The notes: a model not told the origin generated them from the letters alone. A DNA stretch of 64,000 nucleotides from Hedera helix (GCA_947179155.2 OX359266.1:1608237-1672236); one strand, 5' to 3'. Positions 22,793 through 36,114 are shown, counted from the first letter of the stretch. Made by a program: numbers and translations.

Positions 22793-25700
22793 ATGGCGTC
22801 AAAATCTTTCAAGGCTAGCCAGTTATCAATGTCGGCAGCTGCGGATGGGTCGGAGTCACAACACAAGCCTCCGATGCCCCCAACTGTGGCATTTGGTCGG
22901 AGAACTTCATCTGGTCGATATATTAGTTATTCAAGAGACGATCTTGATAGTGAACTTGGGAGCAATGATTTCATGAACTACACGGTACACATACCACCGA
23001 CCCCAGACAATCAACCGATGGATTCGATTTCTCAAAAGGTTGAAGAGCAGTATGTATCAAGCTCACTATTTACTGGTGGATTCAATAGTGTTACGCGAGC
23101 TCATCTCATGGATAAGGTGATTGAATCAGAAGCAAACCATCCTCAAATGGCAGGTGCAAAAGGATCTTCTTGTGCCATTCCTGGATGTGATGCCAAGGTA
23201 ATGAGTGATGAACGAGGAGTGGATATTCTCCCTTGTGAATGTGATTTCAAAATCTGCAGAGATTGTTATTTGGATGCTGTTAAAACCGGAGATGGCAATT
23301 GCCCGGGGTGTAAGGAGCAGTATAAAGCCACTGATTTGGATGAAGTGGTAGAAAATGGGAGGCCACTTCCACTCCCACCCCCAGCTGGGTTGTCAAAAAT
23401 GGAAAGAAGATTGTCACTGATGAAATCAACAAAGTCACAGCTGATGAGGAGCCAGACTGGAGATTTCGATCACAATAGATGGTTGTTTGAAACGAGTGGC
23501 ACCTATGGCTATGGGAATGCCATATGGCCAAAGGAAGGAGGCGGGTTTGTTAACGGGAAGGGTGATGAGGTGTCTGAGCCTTCAGATTTGGTGAGTAAGC
23601 CATGGAGGCCACTCACCCGCAAGTTAAAAATTCCAGCTGTTGTTCTCAGCCCATATAGGTACATCCTTAATTTCTTCTTCTTAGATTCCACTATACGAAT
23701 GAATATCCAGAAAAGAAGAAGTAGCTTGAGAATGAAGCTCAACTTTATTAATCTTCAAATTAACTGACTTTTATTACACAGTTCAGTGGTATTAATATCG
23801 AATACAATACAATGTAACTCTAGTTCTATCTAATTAACTATAGTTAATATTCTGTTACATCAGTTGAACTACAATACATTGAAACTCCATCATGCTCCTG
23901 CTCTGGCTCGACTCTAGCAGCTGTCATCTTTAGTGCCTTTGTTACCTTATGTTGCAGCACTATAACTGGTGCTGCATTTCCTGCACATGTGATATTTTCT
24001 GCATTTCCTTCACATACTGCATCTGCATTTGCTGCATTGGTCACTATATTAGCTCTATTACTCCCCCCACAAGTTGGAGGGGCACAAGGATTGTGCAACC
24101 CCAACTGGGAAACTTAAAACCAACGAGGTACCTTGCCTAGAGCCTTGGTGAAAAGATCAGCTAGTTGATCCTTGGAAACAACTTTAATAGGAGAAATGGT
24201 CCCAGCCTGCACCTTCTCCCTTACAAAATGGCAATCAATTTCAATATGTTTAGTCCTGGCATGATAAATTGGATTCTCAGCAATTTCTATAGCTGCCTTA
24301 TTATCACAATGAATAGGAGTAGGACCAATAATTGTGACTTGAAGATCTTGTACTAGACAGTGCAACCATAAAACTTCGCAAGTAGTTGATGCTAGAGCCC
24401 TTTACTCAGCCTCTGCAGTACTTCTAGAAGTCACAGATTGTTTCTTGGACTCCCAAGAAATAAGAGAAGAGCCCAAGAGCAGACAGAAACCTGTGATTGA
24501 CCTCCTAGAGGTAGGGCAACTGCCCGAATCACTATCACAGTATCCAGTCAAATGTCTATGTTTTCTTTTTGTATAAACACATGAACTTTGATGTATTATC
24601 CCATGAGTAGAAAAGAAAGAAGATATATCTTCATTAAAAAATTCTGTCCCATTATCGCTTCTAAACATCTTAATGGATTTACCAAATTGATTTTTGACAT
24701 ATGCAATAAAGTCTAGAAGAATCTGAAACACATGTTGTTTTGTTGGCATGACAAAAGTCCATGTAGCCCTCGAATGATCATCAACTACTATTAAAAAATG
24801 CTTGCAACCATATTGTGTAGATGTATTATAGGGTCCCCACAAATCAATATGTAGAAGATCAAAGATACAAGAAGAATAACTGGAACTTTTATTAAAATTT
24901 ATTAAAAGATACAAGAAGCATTGGTCACTATATTAGCTCTATTAATAATGTAACTCTAGTTCTATCTAATTAACGATATTTAATGTTCTGTTACATCAGT
25001 TGAACTGCAGTACATTGCAACTCCATCATGCTACTGCTCTGGCTCGGCTCTAGCAGCTGTCATCTTTAGTGCATTTGTTACCTTATGTTGCAGCACTATA
25101 ACTGGTGCTGCATTTCCTGCACATGTGATATTTTCTGCATTTCCTGCACATACTGCATGTGCATTTGTTTTTACCAAGTTGTTATGACTATACATAGATG
25201 AATAGTTTTTTTTTTGTTCTTAGAAGAAGTTTTTGAGATCATCAACTTGCTACATTATCCACCAAATTACATTTCATAATCAGATCATGTTTGACCAGCT
25301 CACACACATTGAAGCTCAGTAAATGGAATGCGAAAACTAAGACTGTTAAATTTTGGATTGTGTGACCACATAAATATCTACTCCTTTTTTCACTTTCCAA
25401 AAATGAATTTACTACTACTTTTCTAGTAATATCTCTTGCGCATCTGGTTTTCGTGAAGATGCAAAGAAGCATCAAGTATCTGCATCTCTGCTAGCCAAGA
25501 ATTGTGATGACTAACCTAATATTTATCATATTGTTACCGCCAATAGGTGTTGATTACGTCTATCCATTTAAAGCATGTTTATATCTGTTTAACAAAGGCA
25601 GCATAATCGCTAGTGCTAGACATACAAGAAATACAATCGACTATTCCGTCAATCTTGCAATTTTTCTTTTGCTGCAATTTTGCGACTTTTACCTGATCCT

Positions 25701-28700
25701 AATTTATCTCTAATTCTAGAATGTGATGACGCACAACTAAGATCCAAAATAACTCAGGTGCCTGACATTGACATGGTCTGCCACATAACGTTGGTAATTA
25801 GATAGAATATTGGAAATGATATGCAACTATTAATGCAAGAGACCAGGATTTTCGGAGACTAAAAAACAAAATATATGCATTTTGGTCGGTAACAATATTC
25901 TTAAAATTTAGGATGGTATTATAATTTAGGATGGTATTATATTTGGATCGCATAATTCCCCTCCGATTATTTTTCTTTGAATATGCTGTGTTGCTATAGC
26001 TAGTTTTTTCTCTCTCTCTTTCTTCTTTTTGTTGTTTGTTTGTTTTTGTTGCGACATTCTCTTCAACTTTCAATCAAACTGAATTATATTCTTATGCAGT
26101 CTTTTTTCTTTATGCATGCTGATGATTACTTTCTGCTTCATGTTACTTTTTTACTCACAGGCTTCTAATTTTAATTCGGATGGTTGTTCTTGGATTTTTC
26201 TTGCAATGGAGGATTGCCCACCCAAACAATGATGCAGTCTGGCTTTGGGGAATGTCTATAGTTTGTGAACTATGGTTTGCTTTCTCTTGGGTTCTTGACC
26301 AACTGCCTAAGCTGTGTCCTATTGACCGTTCCACTGACCTTAATGTCTTAAAAGAGAAGTTTGAAACAACTAGCCCGAATAATCCCACTGGAAAATCTGA
26401 TCTCCCAGGTATAGATATCTTTGTCTCTACTGCAGATCCTGAGAAAGAACCCCCTCTTGTCACTGCAAACACCATTTTATCTATTCTAGCTGCGGATTAT
26501 CCAGTTGAAAAGCTTGCGTGCTATGTTTCTGATGATGGAGGTGCACTTTTGACCTTCGAGGCCATGGCAGAAGCTGCAAGCTTTGCTAACATGTGGGTCC
26601 CATTTTGCCGCAAACATGGCATTGAACCTAGAAACCCTGAATCTTACTTCAGTTTGAAAAGGGATCCATACAAGAACAAGGTCCGGACAGATTTCGTCAA
26701 GGATCGTAGAAGGGTAAAACGTGAGTATGATGAATTTAAGGTCCGCATCAATGGGCTTCCGGACTCTATCCGCCGCAGGTCTGATGCCTATCATGCTCGA
26801 GAGGAAATTAAGGCCATGAAGCAACAGAGACGGAAGAGAGACGACGAGCCCTTGGAGAGTGTCAAGATTCCAAAAGCTACATGGATGGCAGATGGAACCC
26901 ATTGGCCGGGGACTTGGTTAACTCCTTCAGCTGAGCACACTAAAGGTGATCATTCTGGTATTATTCAGGTATTAACTTTATTTATGTGCTCTTAAACTGT
27001 TAATTTTGTCGATGGCAGTTAAGATGTTAATGAAGAGAAAGGAAAGCCTAACTATTCAACAACAATGCAGGTGATGTTGAAGCCACCGAGTGATGAGCCA
27101 TTACAGGGCACAACTGACGATACTGGAGTATTTGACTTGACTGATGTTGATATACGTCTCCCCATGCTTGTTTATGTTTCCCGTGAGAAGCGCCCTGGCT
27201 ATGATCACAACAAGAAAGCAGGAGCTATGAATGCCCTTGTTCGAGCCTCTGCAATCATGTCTAATGGCCCCTTCATTCTCAATCTTGACTGTGACCACTA
27301 CATCTACAATTCCCAGGCTATGAAGGAAGGTATGTGTTTCATGATGGACAGAGGTGGTGATCGGCTTTGTTATGTCCAGTTTCCTCAGAGATTTGAGGGT
27401 ATTGATCCGTCTGATCGGTATGCCAATCACAACACTGTCTTCTTTGATGGCAACATGCGGGCGCTTGATGGACTACAGGGTCCAGTGTATGTTGGTACTG
27501 GATGCCTCTTTCGAAGAATTGCCCTCTATGGCTTTGACCCACCTCGAGCAAAAGAGCACCACCCTGGTTGCTGCAGCTGCTGCTTTGGTCGCCGTAAAAA
27601 GCTTTCCACGGTTTCCAACACCCCAGAAGAGAACCGAGCCCTTAGAATGGGTGATTCTGACGATGAAGACATGAATCTGTCTCTAACTCCTAAGAAGTTT
27701 GGAAACTCAACTTTTCTCATTGATTCAATCCCCGTGGCAGAGTACCAAGGCCGTCCTCTTGCAGATCATCCTGCTGTGAAAAATGGACGACCACCTGGTG
27801 CTCTTACCATTCCCCGAGAGCTTCTTGATGCATCTACTGTTGCAGAGGCAGTTAGTGTCATCTCTTGCTGGTATGAGGATAAAACTGAGTGGGGAGAGCG
27901 TGTTGGGTGGATTTATGGGTCTGTTACAGAAGATGTCGTCACAGGGTATAGGATGCACAACAGGGGATGGAGATCAGTTTACTGTGTGACCAAAAGGGAT
28001 GCTTTCCGTGGAACTGCTCCAATCAATCTGACTGATAGGCTCCATCAGGTCCTCCGCTGGGCTACTGGATCAGTTGAGATATTTTTCTCTCGCAACAATG
28101 CTCTCTTGGCGAGCTCAAAGATGAAGTTTCTGCAGAGAATTGCATACCTGAATGTTGGAATCTACCCATTTACCTCCATTTTCCTTATTGTCTACTGTTT
28201 TCTCCCTGCACTTTCCCTTTTCTCTGGCCAGTTTATTGTCCAAAGCCTCGACGTCACTTTCCTGGTATACCTCTTGGCCATTACTGTTACACTTTGTTTG
28301 CTTGCCGTGCTTGAAGTCAAGTGGTCTGGCATTGAATTAGAAGAGTGGTGGAGGAATGAGCAGTTTTGGTTGATTGGAGGCACTAGTGCCCACTTGGCTG
28401 CTGTGCTTCAGGGGCTGCTGAAAGTTGTTGCTGGAATTGAAATATCTTTCACTTTGACATCAAAATCATCCGGTGATGATGAGGATGATGACTTTGCTGA
28501 TCTCTATCTAGTCAAATGGACATCCCTCATGATTCCCCCGATCACGATTATGATGACCAATTTGATTGCCATAGCAGTTGGGTTCAGCCGCACAATATAT
28601 AGTGACATACCACAATGGAGTCGTTTATTAGGCGGGGTTTTCTTTAGTTTTTGGGTGTTGGCACATCTTTATCCTTTTGCTAAAGGGTTAATGGGAAGGA

Positions 28701-28828
28701 GAGGGAGGACACCCACCATTGTTTTTGTATGGTCAGGGCTTATTGCCATCACCATTTCCCTTCTTTGGGTGGCAATTAATCCGCCAGAAGGGGCTACCGG
28801 AATTGGAGGCTCATTCCAGTTTCCTTGA
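22793..28828 (+). CDS. CSLD: Cellulose synthase-like protein D (CSLD), GT2 polysaccharide synthase
   Basis: Three coding exons (22793-23658, 26161-26968, 27071-28828) give 1143 residues, close to Arabidopsis CSLD2/CSLD3. The N-terminus carries the D-type signature SGRYISYSRDDLDSELG and a cysteine-rich RING-like zinc-binding region (about residues 126-175, CAIPGCD...CECDFKICRDCY...CPGC). Two membrane helices flank the start of exon 2. The processive GT2 core has the catalytic set: DDGG (413), DCD (631-633), TED (844-846) and QVLRW (884-888). A cluster of C-terminal helices forms the glucan channel. CSLD proteins act at the plasma membrane and Golgi of tip-growing cells (root hairs, pollen tubes) and at the cell plate, making a beta-1,4-glucan. 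All catalytic residues are intact. The first coding intron (23659-26160) is 2.5 kb and holds a copia remnant. Whether it is the CSLD2 or CSLD3 type cannot be settled because the Arabidopsis pair is a later duplication. Confidence 0.97.
23811..25167 (-). mobile_element. Rearranged Ty1/copia retrotransposon remnant in CSLD intron 1
   Basis: On the minus strand the segment reads, in order, part of a copia integrase core (about 24600-24880; HIDLWGP, then VDDHSRATW and FRSDNGTEF) and then, directly, RNase H sequence (about 24120-24560; SRRSITGF, SWESKKQ, STAEAE and HCDNKAAIEIAENP). The reverse transcriptase between them is missing, and a stop interrupts the RNase H part near 24402. Two 221-bp direct repeats (23811-24031 and 24947-25167, roughly 90% alike by eye) flank it like LTR pieces. 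It is clearly dead. Confidence 0.8.
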
Positions 28829-29798
28829 TGGAATCCGCTAAGCAATGTTGGTGAATTGAGTTGTTTTCTCAGCAAGCCAGTTAGATCATTTGGATGATAC
28901 AATGTGTTTTTGACGAGTAATACTTAAAAAACTATTCCCTCCTTTCCAAAATATAAATTCATTATTGACTTTATAAAGTTAAATTAGTATTTTTTTATAC
29001 TTAAAATTAACATATTTTTATTAATTTTAGTCAATATAATAATAACTATTGTAAATTATTTAAAAAATGTTACCTTGTAAAATTTATAATTTCATTTTAA
29101 CGTGTAGAAGCAAATTACAAGTTCTCGAGTTCAAATGTAATCGCATTTTCACAAATCTCTCCTACGCTGTTTATACACCTAAAATCTCTACAGCTAGAAA
29201 GATTTGTAGGTCATCAAACACTTTGTCGCACCGCTCTAGCCAAAAGGCTTTTAAAAATATGGAAAAATCTAAAATAAATTATATTTTCATTTCAAAATCT
29301 AAGAACCTTACTTAGATTTAAATTTTGACAAATAAGACTCTAAAATAGTAGTTAGAGTTAATATATAGGGTGACGTAACAATAGCAAAGGAATAAATCAT
29401 TCAACAAAAGGAATAAATCATTCAACAAGTGGAAATATAATGAAAAATAGGGTTCCGACTATTCAGTAAATTTTGACAAGGGTAGTCACTTGGACATACT
29501 TAGAGTTAACGATTTGATCATTTATCAAAATAATCCGCACAAAATAATCAACACGCCACATGCTGTAAATAACCAAATAAAATGACAGCACTACCCACAT
29601 CCCCAATAAGGAACCACCAGAAATATAGTGAATATCATGTGACCAACTAACACCATTTAACTTTAAAATCAAGATCTCACAAGACATTACACAAAATTGT
29701 AAAAACTCAAACTACAAATAAGAAGTTCAAACGAACTTAAGGGTGGGGTGAACTTTGGTCCAAAGAAGAAACAACTGCGGGATAAAATTACTGCCAAA
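28829..29798. other. Short convergent intergenic region (CSLD/RPL9)
   Basis: It holds the 3' UTRs of CSLD (+) and RPL9 (-). At 28933-29060 there is a decayed Stowaway-like end (TTCCCTCCTTTCCAAAATA). At 29389-29430 GGAATAAATCATTCAACAA occurs twice in tandem. No gene seen. Confidence 0.5.
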
Positions 29799-31817
29799 CT
29801 AATTACTCTCTTCGAATATAGTTCCCCTCTCGCTGACGTAGATACCATCAAGGAACTTCCTGATATCTTTGTTCTTGACATGACATTTCTGCACAAACAA
29901 AATAGGTAGCAGTATCAGCAAGTGCAAGTAAGAAACGTAATTCTGAAGCTAACAGATCAGAATGTTTAAAATGAAATATGGCAGTATCTTCGAGTCGATA
30001 TATAGATTATTGTAAAATAGGTATGTACCTGGTTTATCAGGGCAGCAGACCGCGAAACAAGTTCGATGTCATTACCATCAAGGACGATCTCATCCTTGAC
30101 TTTCTCAGACCGGGTAATAGAAACCCCTTCAAGCATCTGAACTTTCCTCACCTGATGCAACCCGAAGATGACATATATTAAGGCATCCAAACCAGTAGCA
30201 TAATTCATAAAGAATCCCAGAGAAGATGTCAATGCATTTCTTTGATATATACACTAAAAAGCACCAAATAAATTATTTGATCTATAAGTGTTTTTTAGTC
30301 AGCAGTCAACACTCAAACACAAGCAACCATATAAGCACCTGGTGTACCTCTACTATCAAAGCAAATCAAATAATTTACCAATCAAATTCTTGACAATAAC
30401 TCAAAGCACATGCGTGTTATAAGTTATTACAGTAATACAAAACTCTAAACGTTGCAAATATATGTTCATACCCTCATGTTTAAATGCAAACATAAAAGAA
30501 ATGGCACACTAATCAAAGGCCAATTACACAGGTTTATTGTAGATATATTCAATTAATAAAACTATAATGGTGCTCTAAACACATTGCATTGACCAAGTTT
30601 AGAACAGACTAATGCAGCAATAGTGATTGCGTCACTACATTCACATATATATTATACGAATCCAATGAGCTTGCATCTCAACACATTTATATTGTCAAGA
30701 ACAAAGAGTTTAGAGAGCAAAAGGATTCATAGATCCCAAACTCCAAAAGGCAAACAAACCAACAATAATCACTAATCAATTAGAACTAAATAAAACTTAA
30801 TGCACATATTTTAGTATCAAGTAGCACATATTGTCAAATTCAATGAAGCAAAACTTCCTCAACAAAAGAAACCTATGAAAGTACACAAGCAGCTAGAAAT
30901 GCCAAAAGTTTATACAGGTTTGAAGCTTAACAAACCAAAACAATCTTAAATTATAAGGAAAACATCAAACGAATATCACCCAGACAAATCATCTCAGTGT
31001 TGTCCGCCTAATTAGAGTACAATTTTTTTTTACCCCGTAGAGCACAAAAAAATAACTCGTTACTTATGGAGAATATAGTATATTAATTAGCAGATCATAA
31101 AAATAGCCTACAGCGCACAAACAAATTGAACTACTATTACAAGTATTAACTCTTCCAAGAGTTTAAACATCTTTACATAGTTCAGTTTAGACATAAATAC
31201 AACAAGACTGTCAAATACAAATAGCTTGTATAGATATCCTCAAAGACTAAAGATATATATTTCAGCCAGCAAAATATTGAAAACATAGGACTAACATTTG
31301 CACAAATACAATTACCATAACATAGTTCTCAAAAAAAATCAAAACTTGATCAAACTAAGCATTTAAACACATTGAATCAATTTTAGATCACAACTTTAAA
31401 CCAATCTATATTCACAACTAATATAAATGATTAGAGATATACCTTCTTCTCTCCAAGAAAGTTACGGATCTCAATGGACGTGGCGCTGTTACCGATGCTA
31501 GCGTTGATCGGAAAGTGAGCGTACACGAATCTCATCTTGTAGCGGTAACCCTTGGTGACGCCGGTGATGAGATTCCCCACATGGCTAAGAGCGGTTCTGA
31601 TGGCGGCGGTTGTCTTGCGAGATCCGAACCAGGCATCAACCTTAAGCTTCTTCTTGCCGGTTTCTTCATCGGTGATGAGCTGAAAATCGAGATTCAAATG
31701 CTTAAAGTTGCGGGTGAGCTTACCTCTAGGTCCCTCAACTTCAATCATTTTGGCGTGCACTTTGATCGTCACTCCATCGGGAATGTCCATGATTTCTGAC
31801 GAAAGAATGGTCTTCAT
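29799..31817 (-). CDS. RPL9: 60S ribosomal protein L9 (uL6)
   Basis: Three exons on the minus strand (31817-31443, 30151-30029, 29888-29799) give 195 residues, the usual length of plant L9. It starts MKTILSSEIMDIPDGV and contains VEGPRGKLTRNFKHL, WFGSRKTTAAIRTALSH, GVTKGYRYKMRFVYAHFPIN and the C-terminal CHVKNKDIRKFLDG block. L9 belongs to the uL6 family and sits on the large cytosolic subunit near the base of the stalk. Intron 1 is about 1.3 kb and phase 0. The gene is intact and converges on CSLD. Site II-type GGCCCA motifs upstream fit a plant ribosomal-protein promoter. Confidence 0.96.
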
Positions 31818-31935
31818 CTTTGCCTCTGATTTCTGACTGCAACAGAGGAGGAGGTTTGGGGAAGAGAGGCTAACAATATGCTAAAACCCCAGGAATATGA
31901 TGGGCATTTTATATTGAGGAGCGGCTACCAAAAGT

Positions 31936-32062
31936 AACCCTAATTTTATAAGGCTAGTGAAATCATGGGCCATGCCAACTGAAATACTCCATTTTTAATC
32001 CTCAACCAAAAAGAACCCTTAAAAGCCCAAAGTTCTTATCCTAATTTCGTCCAAACTGGGCC
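31936..32062 (-). promoter_or_regulatory. RPL9 promoter: site II and telo-box-like motifs
   Basis: Upstream of the RPL9 ATG are two TGGGCC motifs (31966-31971 and 32057-32062) and one TGGGCT on the minus strand (32024-32029), the site II type. A telo-box-like AACCCTAA lies at 31936-31943. Such motifs are common in plant ribosomal-protein promoters; function here is inferred. Confidence 0.5.
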
Positions 32063-32499
32063 ATAAATACGAAATATAAAGGTCAAATTATTAACCTTGC
32101 AGTTAAAAAAATAAAAAAAATAAACTCTCTAAAAAGAACAACTTAGAAAAAAAAAGTGAAAAAAATTATAACCATAACTAAGATTTTGCAAAATTGTATT
32201 CTTTACATTCTAATATTAGATATATATTTTCATGGTTATGAGTCTTCGGACAAAACTCGATCACTTAACAAAGAGTTTAGAAGATATATTTGAGCGCATC
32301 TAAATCGTATAAAGATAATATTTTGTTCTAAAATATATGCGATACTAAGACACTGCATGTCTTAAATCAACCAACAAATTAGCAAACATATTTCCATTCC
32401 TTCCAGCATGGTTGACTTTCATATGAAATTTCATGGTACAGAAGAAGTTATGTCTCCTACAGGGGTAGCATTAATATTTTTTGTTGTTTTTTTTGTTGT

Positions 32500-34900
32500 T
32501 TAGCATTGAAGTTGGATATTAGTAAGGCATATGATCGAGTGGAATGGAACTTTCTTCAGCAGATTATAAAAAAATTAAGGTTTCTTGCTGTTTGGATTGA
32601 ACGGGTAATGACTTGTGTGACAACTCCATCATTCTCTATTCTGATTAATGGGAGATCTTATGGCATGATTTCTCTACACAGAGGAATTCGATAGGGCGGT
32701 CCTTTATCTCCCTACCTTTTTTATTATGTGCCAGAAGGCTTCACTGCTTTATTAAATATAGCAGAATTAGGGGAGTTTCTATTTGTAGAGGGGCACCAAA
32801 TGTCACTAATCTTATGTTTGCAGATGATTCACTATTGTTCTGTCAAGCAAATAGGACTGAAGGGGAAACCATAGTAAAGATACTCCAAACCTATAAACAA
32901 GCTTCCGAACAAAGTATTAATTTCGAAAAGCCTTCCATTTATTTTAGTAGAAATACATTGGACAATGAAAGGAGTCAGCTTATGGAGGTTTTAAGAGTAA
33001 AGGGGGGTTAATCTATTTGATACTTACCTTGGTTTACCAACTTTGATAAGGAGGCCAAGTATCACACCCTCTTATTTCTGAAAGACAAAATCTAGATTAA
33101 GCTTTAAGGATGGAAGGGCATGTTGTTGTCTCAAACTGGTAAAGAAATTCTTATTAAGGTTGTGGCTCAATCCATACCTACTTATACTATGAGTGTGTTC
33201 CAACTCCCTTTGAAACTATGTGATGAACTAGATGCATTATGTGTTAAATTCTGGTGGGGTCTAGTGGGGGCAAGTGGGTAATGAAAGGAGAATTCATTGG
33301 AAGAGTTGGGCAAAACTGACAGATTCAAAAAAAATAAAATGAAATGGGCTTTCGGAACTTGAAAGCTTTTAATCTAGCTATGTTAGCCAAGTAAGAATGG
33401 AGGATGGTTCAAGACAATGATTCGTTACTTTATAAATGTTTTAAAACAATATATTTTTCGAGATCAACTTTCCTAGAAGCTAAAGTTTCACCTAATTGCT
33501 TATGTGTGTGGCAGAATTTGATGGTTGCACACCCTATCCTTCAATATGGGCACTGTTGGAGGGTTGGGAATGAAAATTCCATCAATGCATTGAAGGATCA
33601 GTGGCTACCTAATTTTCCCACTAACAAAGTGCTAGATTCAGTTCAACATATCTGGGATGAATTAACGATATGTGAGTTGATTAATCCAGAATTGCATATA
33701 TGGAGATATGAAGATATTAGAAATATTTTTCACAAAGATGAGAATGTTGCAATTTGTCATATACCTTTGAGTAGACGATATATACCTAATCAGATTATAT
33801 GGATGCATAATTCAAAGGGTACATTTACTGTAAAGTTAGCTTATCATGTGGTGGAGAGACTAATAATTGATGTAGATCGGGCAAAAACGTCTAGGGGGTG
33901 TTGTCAAAAATGTCTGGGGTGCATTATAGAAACTTCGGATTCCAAATAAAATCAAAGTTTTTAGCATAACATTTTATCAACAACAAAGAATCTAAATAGA
34001 AGAAAGATTATCTGTGAGGATAAATGTTTAATTTGTAAAAATGAAACGAAATCCACCATCCGTGCTCTATGGGATTGTGTGGCGACTCAAGACATTTGAG
34101 CTAGAAGTTTTCGTAAATTGCAAAAAGGTAAGCATGGATAACTCGAAATTATGGAACTAATGGAGGATTTTATGAAATTACTGACTGGAGAAGAAATGGA
34201 GTTGTTTTGGATTCAATCGTGGTTTATTTGGAATCAGCGAAACATCTTATTACATGGAGGAAACATGAAGCATCCAATTATTTTAAACAAGAGAGTTGAG
34301 GAATGTATTGCAGATTACAAATGTGCCCAAAATCAGCTGAATGTTTCGTTGAGGCAGCAACCATGTGGAGAGGTATGGCGACCACCAACATCTAAAGAGT
34401 ACAAACTTAATTTTGATGCCGCAATTTTTTCAAATTTAGAAAAAACTGGATATGGTGCAATTATTCGCAATGATAAGGGAAAAATTATAGTTGCGATGAC
34501 TACTAGTGGACTGATGGTGTTCAACAATGAAGAAGTAGATTACTTGCGTGCTGTAGAGGTATAGAATTTGATGTCGATACTGATTTTTCAAGGTTGATTA
34601 TTGAGGAGGATAAAAGCGGGGTTATGCAAGCCATCTCTTCCTATGTAAAAAATTCTTCCTACTTTGGTAATGTGGTGGATGATATTTGTCATTTGATAAG
34701 GGGTCTGCAATGGTCTTTTGTTTACTGTATTAAAAGGGGTGGGAATAGGGTAGTCATGTGTTAGTTCAATATACTAGACATAATTTAGTTGAGGATTTGT
34801 ACTGTTGGAAGAATCTCCTCCGCGTGTTTTGGATGTTTTGTCTTTTGATTTGTTATTTCTTTAATTGAATGATTATTTTCTGATTTAAAAAAAAAATGAA
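32500..34900 (+). mobile_element. Dead LINE (non-LTR) retrotransposon, 5'-truncated
   Basis: The plus strand shows successive pieces of a plant LINE ORF2. The reverse transcriptase has KLDISKAYDRVEW at 32509, GGPLSPYLF near 32695 and MFADDSLLFC at 32814. A connection region follows (WKGMLLSQTGKE near 33112), then a zinc-binding/endonuclease-tail region and an RNase H part (LNFDAAIFSN near 34410). Stops and frame changes interrupt it throughout, for example after HRGIR at 32692. The 5' end (endonuclease) is missing. It ends in an A-rich tail at about 34887-34897. It is an inactive copy lying in the same orientation as the downstream fasciclin-like gene. Confidence 0.85.
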
Positions 34901-35331
34901 TAACATCAAAAAATTTAAATAAAATTGACTTGAAAAGCTCGAATGAGATTTTTATTTTATTTTTGTGGGTAAAACAAATAGAACACATAATTGTTATGTT
35001 ACATAAGTCATTTTTACTATGTACAACACAAAGGTTCTCAACAATAATCAAGTCGATGAAGAACGTAAATTATCTAAAAGCTTAATTAAAGTACCCGGAG
35101 CAATACTATAAAACAAACACATGCAGCCAGGCCAACTTTCTATCAAAATCCTACCTCCTTAAAAAACAATTCCTCATGCAAGAAACATTACCTGAAGTTG
35201 TTGAACCAACAACGTTGCATTGCATGCTCCACATTTACATGCTCCAAAATCCAACTAAATAATTTCCCCTCATAAGAACACCAAAAATACCCACAAACGC
35301 AAAATTAGTCCTCAGCTAGCAGCTAACAACA

Positions 35332-36114
35332 ATGTCCAACATGCCATTTTCCCTTTTACTAACACTACTCTTCCCAATATTCTTCGTAACAACATCATCA
35401 TCATCATCAATTGCTGCTACTTCTACTAACCAAGACCTCTTCGTAGCCATGCAAGAGATGCAGAGAGCAACTTATTTCACCTACGTCGTACTAATCAACA
35501 TGGCTCCCGAAAATTTTATTCAGGGTAACATCACATTTTTAATGCCTAATGACCGAATTTTAGCTAATAGTACAACTTTTCCGCAAAATGACGATGTTGC
35601 TGATTTTTTACTCCGCCATTCGATTCCAACCCCTTTGCTATTCGATCATTTGCAACATTTTCCCACAGGCTCAATGATTCCTACTTCAAAAGCCGATTTC
35701 ATGTTCCGAGTTAGTAATTATGGCAGGAGGCAATTTTTTCTTAACGATGTTCGGATTATTAGTCCGAATATTTGCACTGCTGGATCGTCTATTAGATGTC
35801 ATGGTATAGACGGGGTTATAGTGGAATCCGAGAGGTATAATAGTCCTCCAGTTCTTTCACCTGCCTGTTCTGTTAATTCTACAATTAGTCCTCCAGTAAT
35901 TCCACCCCCGCCAGCAGAAGCAACGCAGCCTGCCCCCCCTGCGTTGTTGCCGATAGTACCTCTAGATGGCGGTCTGAATTTGACTCCTGCTGTGGCTCCC
36001 GCCACGAGTCCGAAAAAGTCAGGTTGTGCCGGTCAGTTTTCCGGTGGAGGATTACTTGATCAATTGGTAATGATTTGTGTATTGGTGGTAGTAACAATGT
36101 TACCAGCTTTATAG
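35332..36114 (+). CDS. Fasciclin-like GPI-anchored (arabinogalactan-type) protein, single FAS1 domain
   Basis: One exon encodes 260 residues. Residues 1-29 look like a signal peptide (hydrophobic SLLLTLLFPIFFV, then Ser/Ala-rich). A single FAS1 domain spans about 34-165 with the H1-like motif ITFLMPND (67-74), a weak second motif near NDVRIISPN (138-146) and a Cys pair at 148 and 156. A Pro/Ala-rich linker (about 172-228, SPPV, PPPPA, APATSP) fits arabinogalactan O-glycosylation. A small-residue SGGG followed by a hydrophobic tail (242-260) predicts a GPI anchor. N-glycosylation sequons include NIT (66), NST (80) and NST (182). It is probably cell-surface, acting in wall adhesion or organisation. 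It resembles the divergent one-domain group (FLA19-21-like) rather than classic FLAs. It starts at the first ATG; the second Met, four residues in, is an alternative. Confidence 0.85.
   Translation: MSNMPFSLLLTLLFPIFFVTTSSSSSIAATSTNQDLFVAMQEMQRATYFTYVVLINMAPENFIQGNITFLMPNDRILANSTTFPQNDDVADFLLRHSIPTPLLFDHLQHFPTGSMIPTSKADFMFRVSNYGRRQFFLNDVRIISPNICTAGSSIRCHGIDGVIVESERYNSPPVLSPACSVNSTISPPVIPPPPAEATQPAPPALLPIVPLDGGLNLTPAVAPATSPKKSGCAGQFSGGGLLDQLVMICVLVVVTMLPAL

Noticed and set aside
23844..24104. 86-codon minus-strand frame in CSLD intron 1
   Set aside because: It lies inside the LTR-like repeat of the copia remnant; its Ala/Asn-rich sequence reflects the short tandem GCAT-type motifs.
31515..31799. 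94-codon plus-strand frame
   Set aside because: It is antisense to RPL9 exon 1, which is certain.
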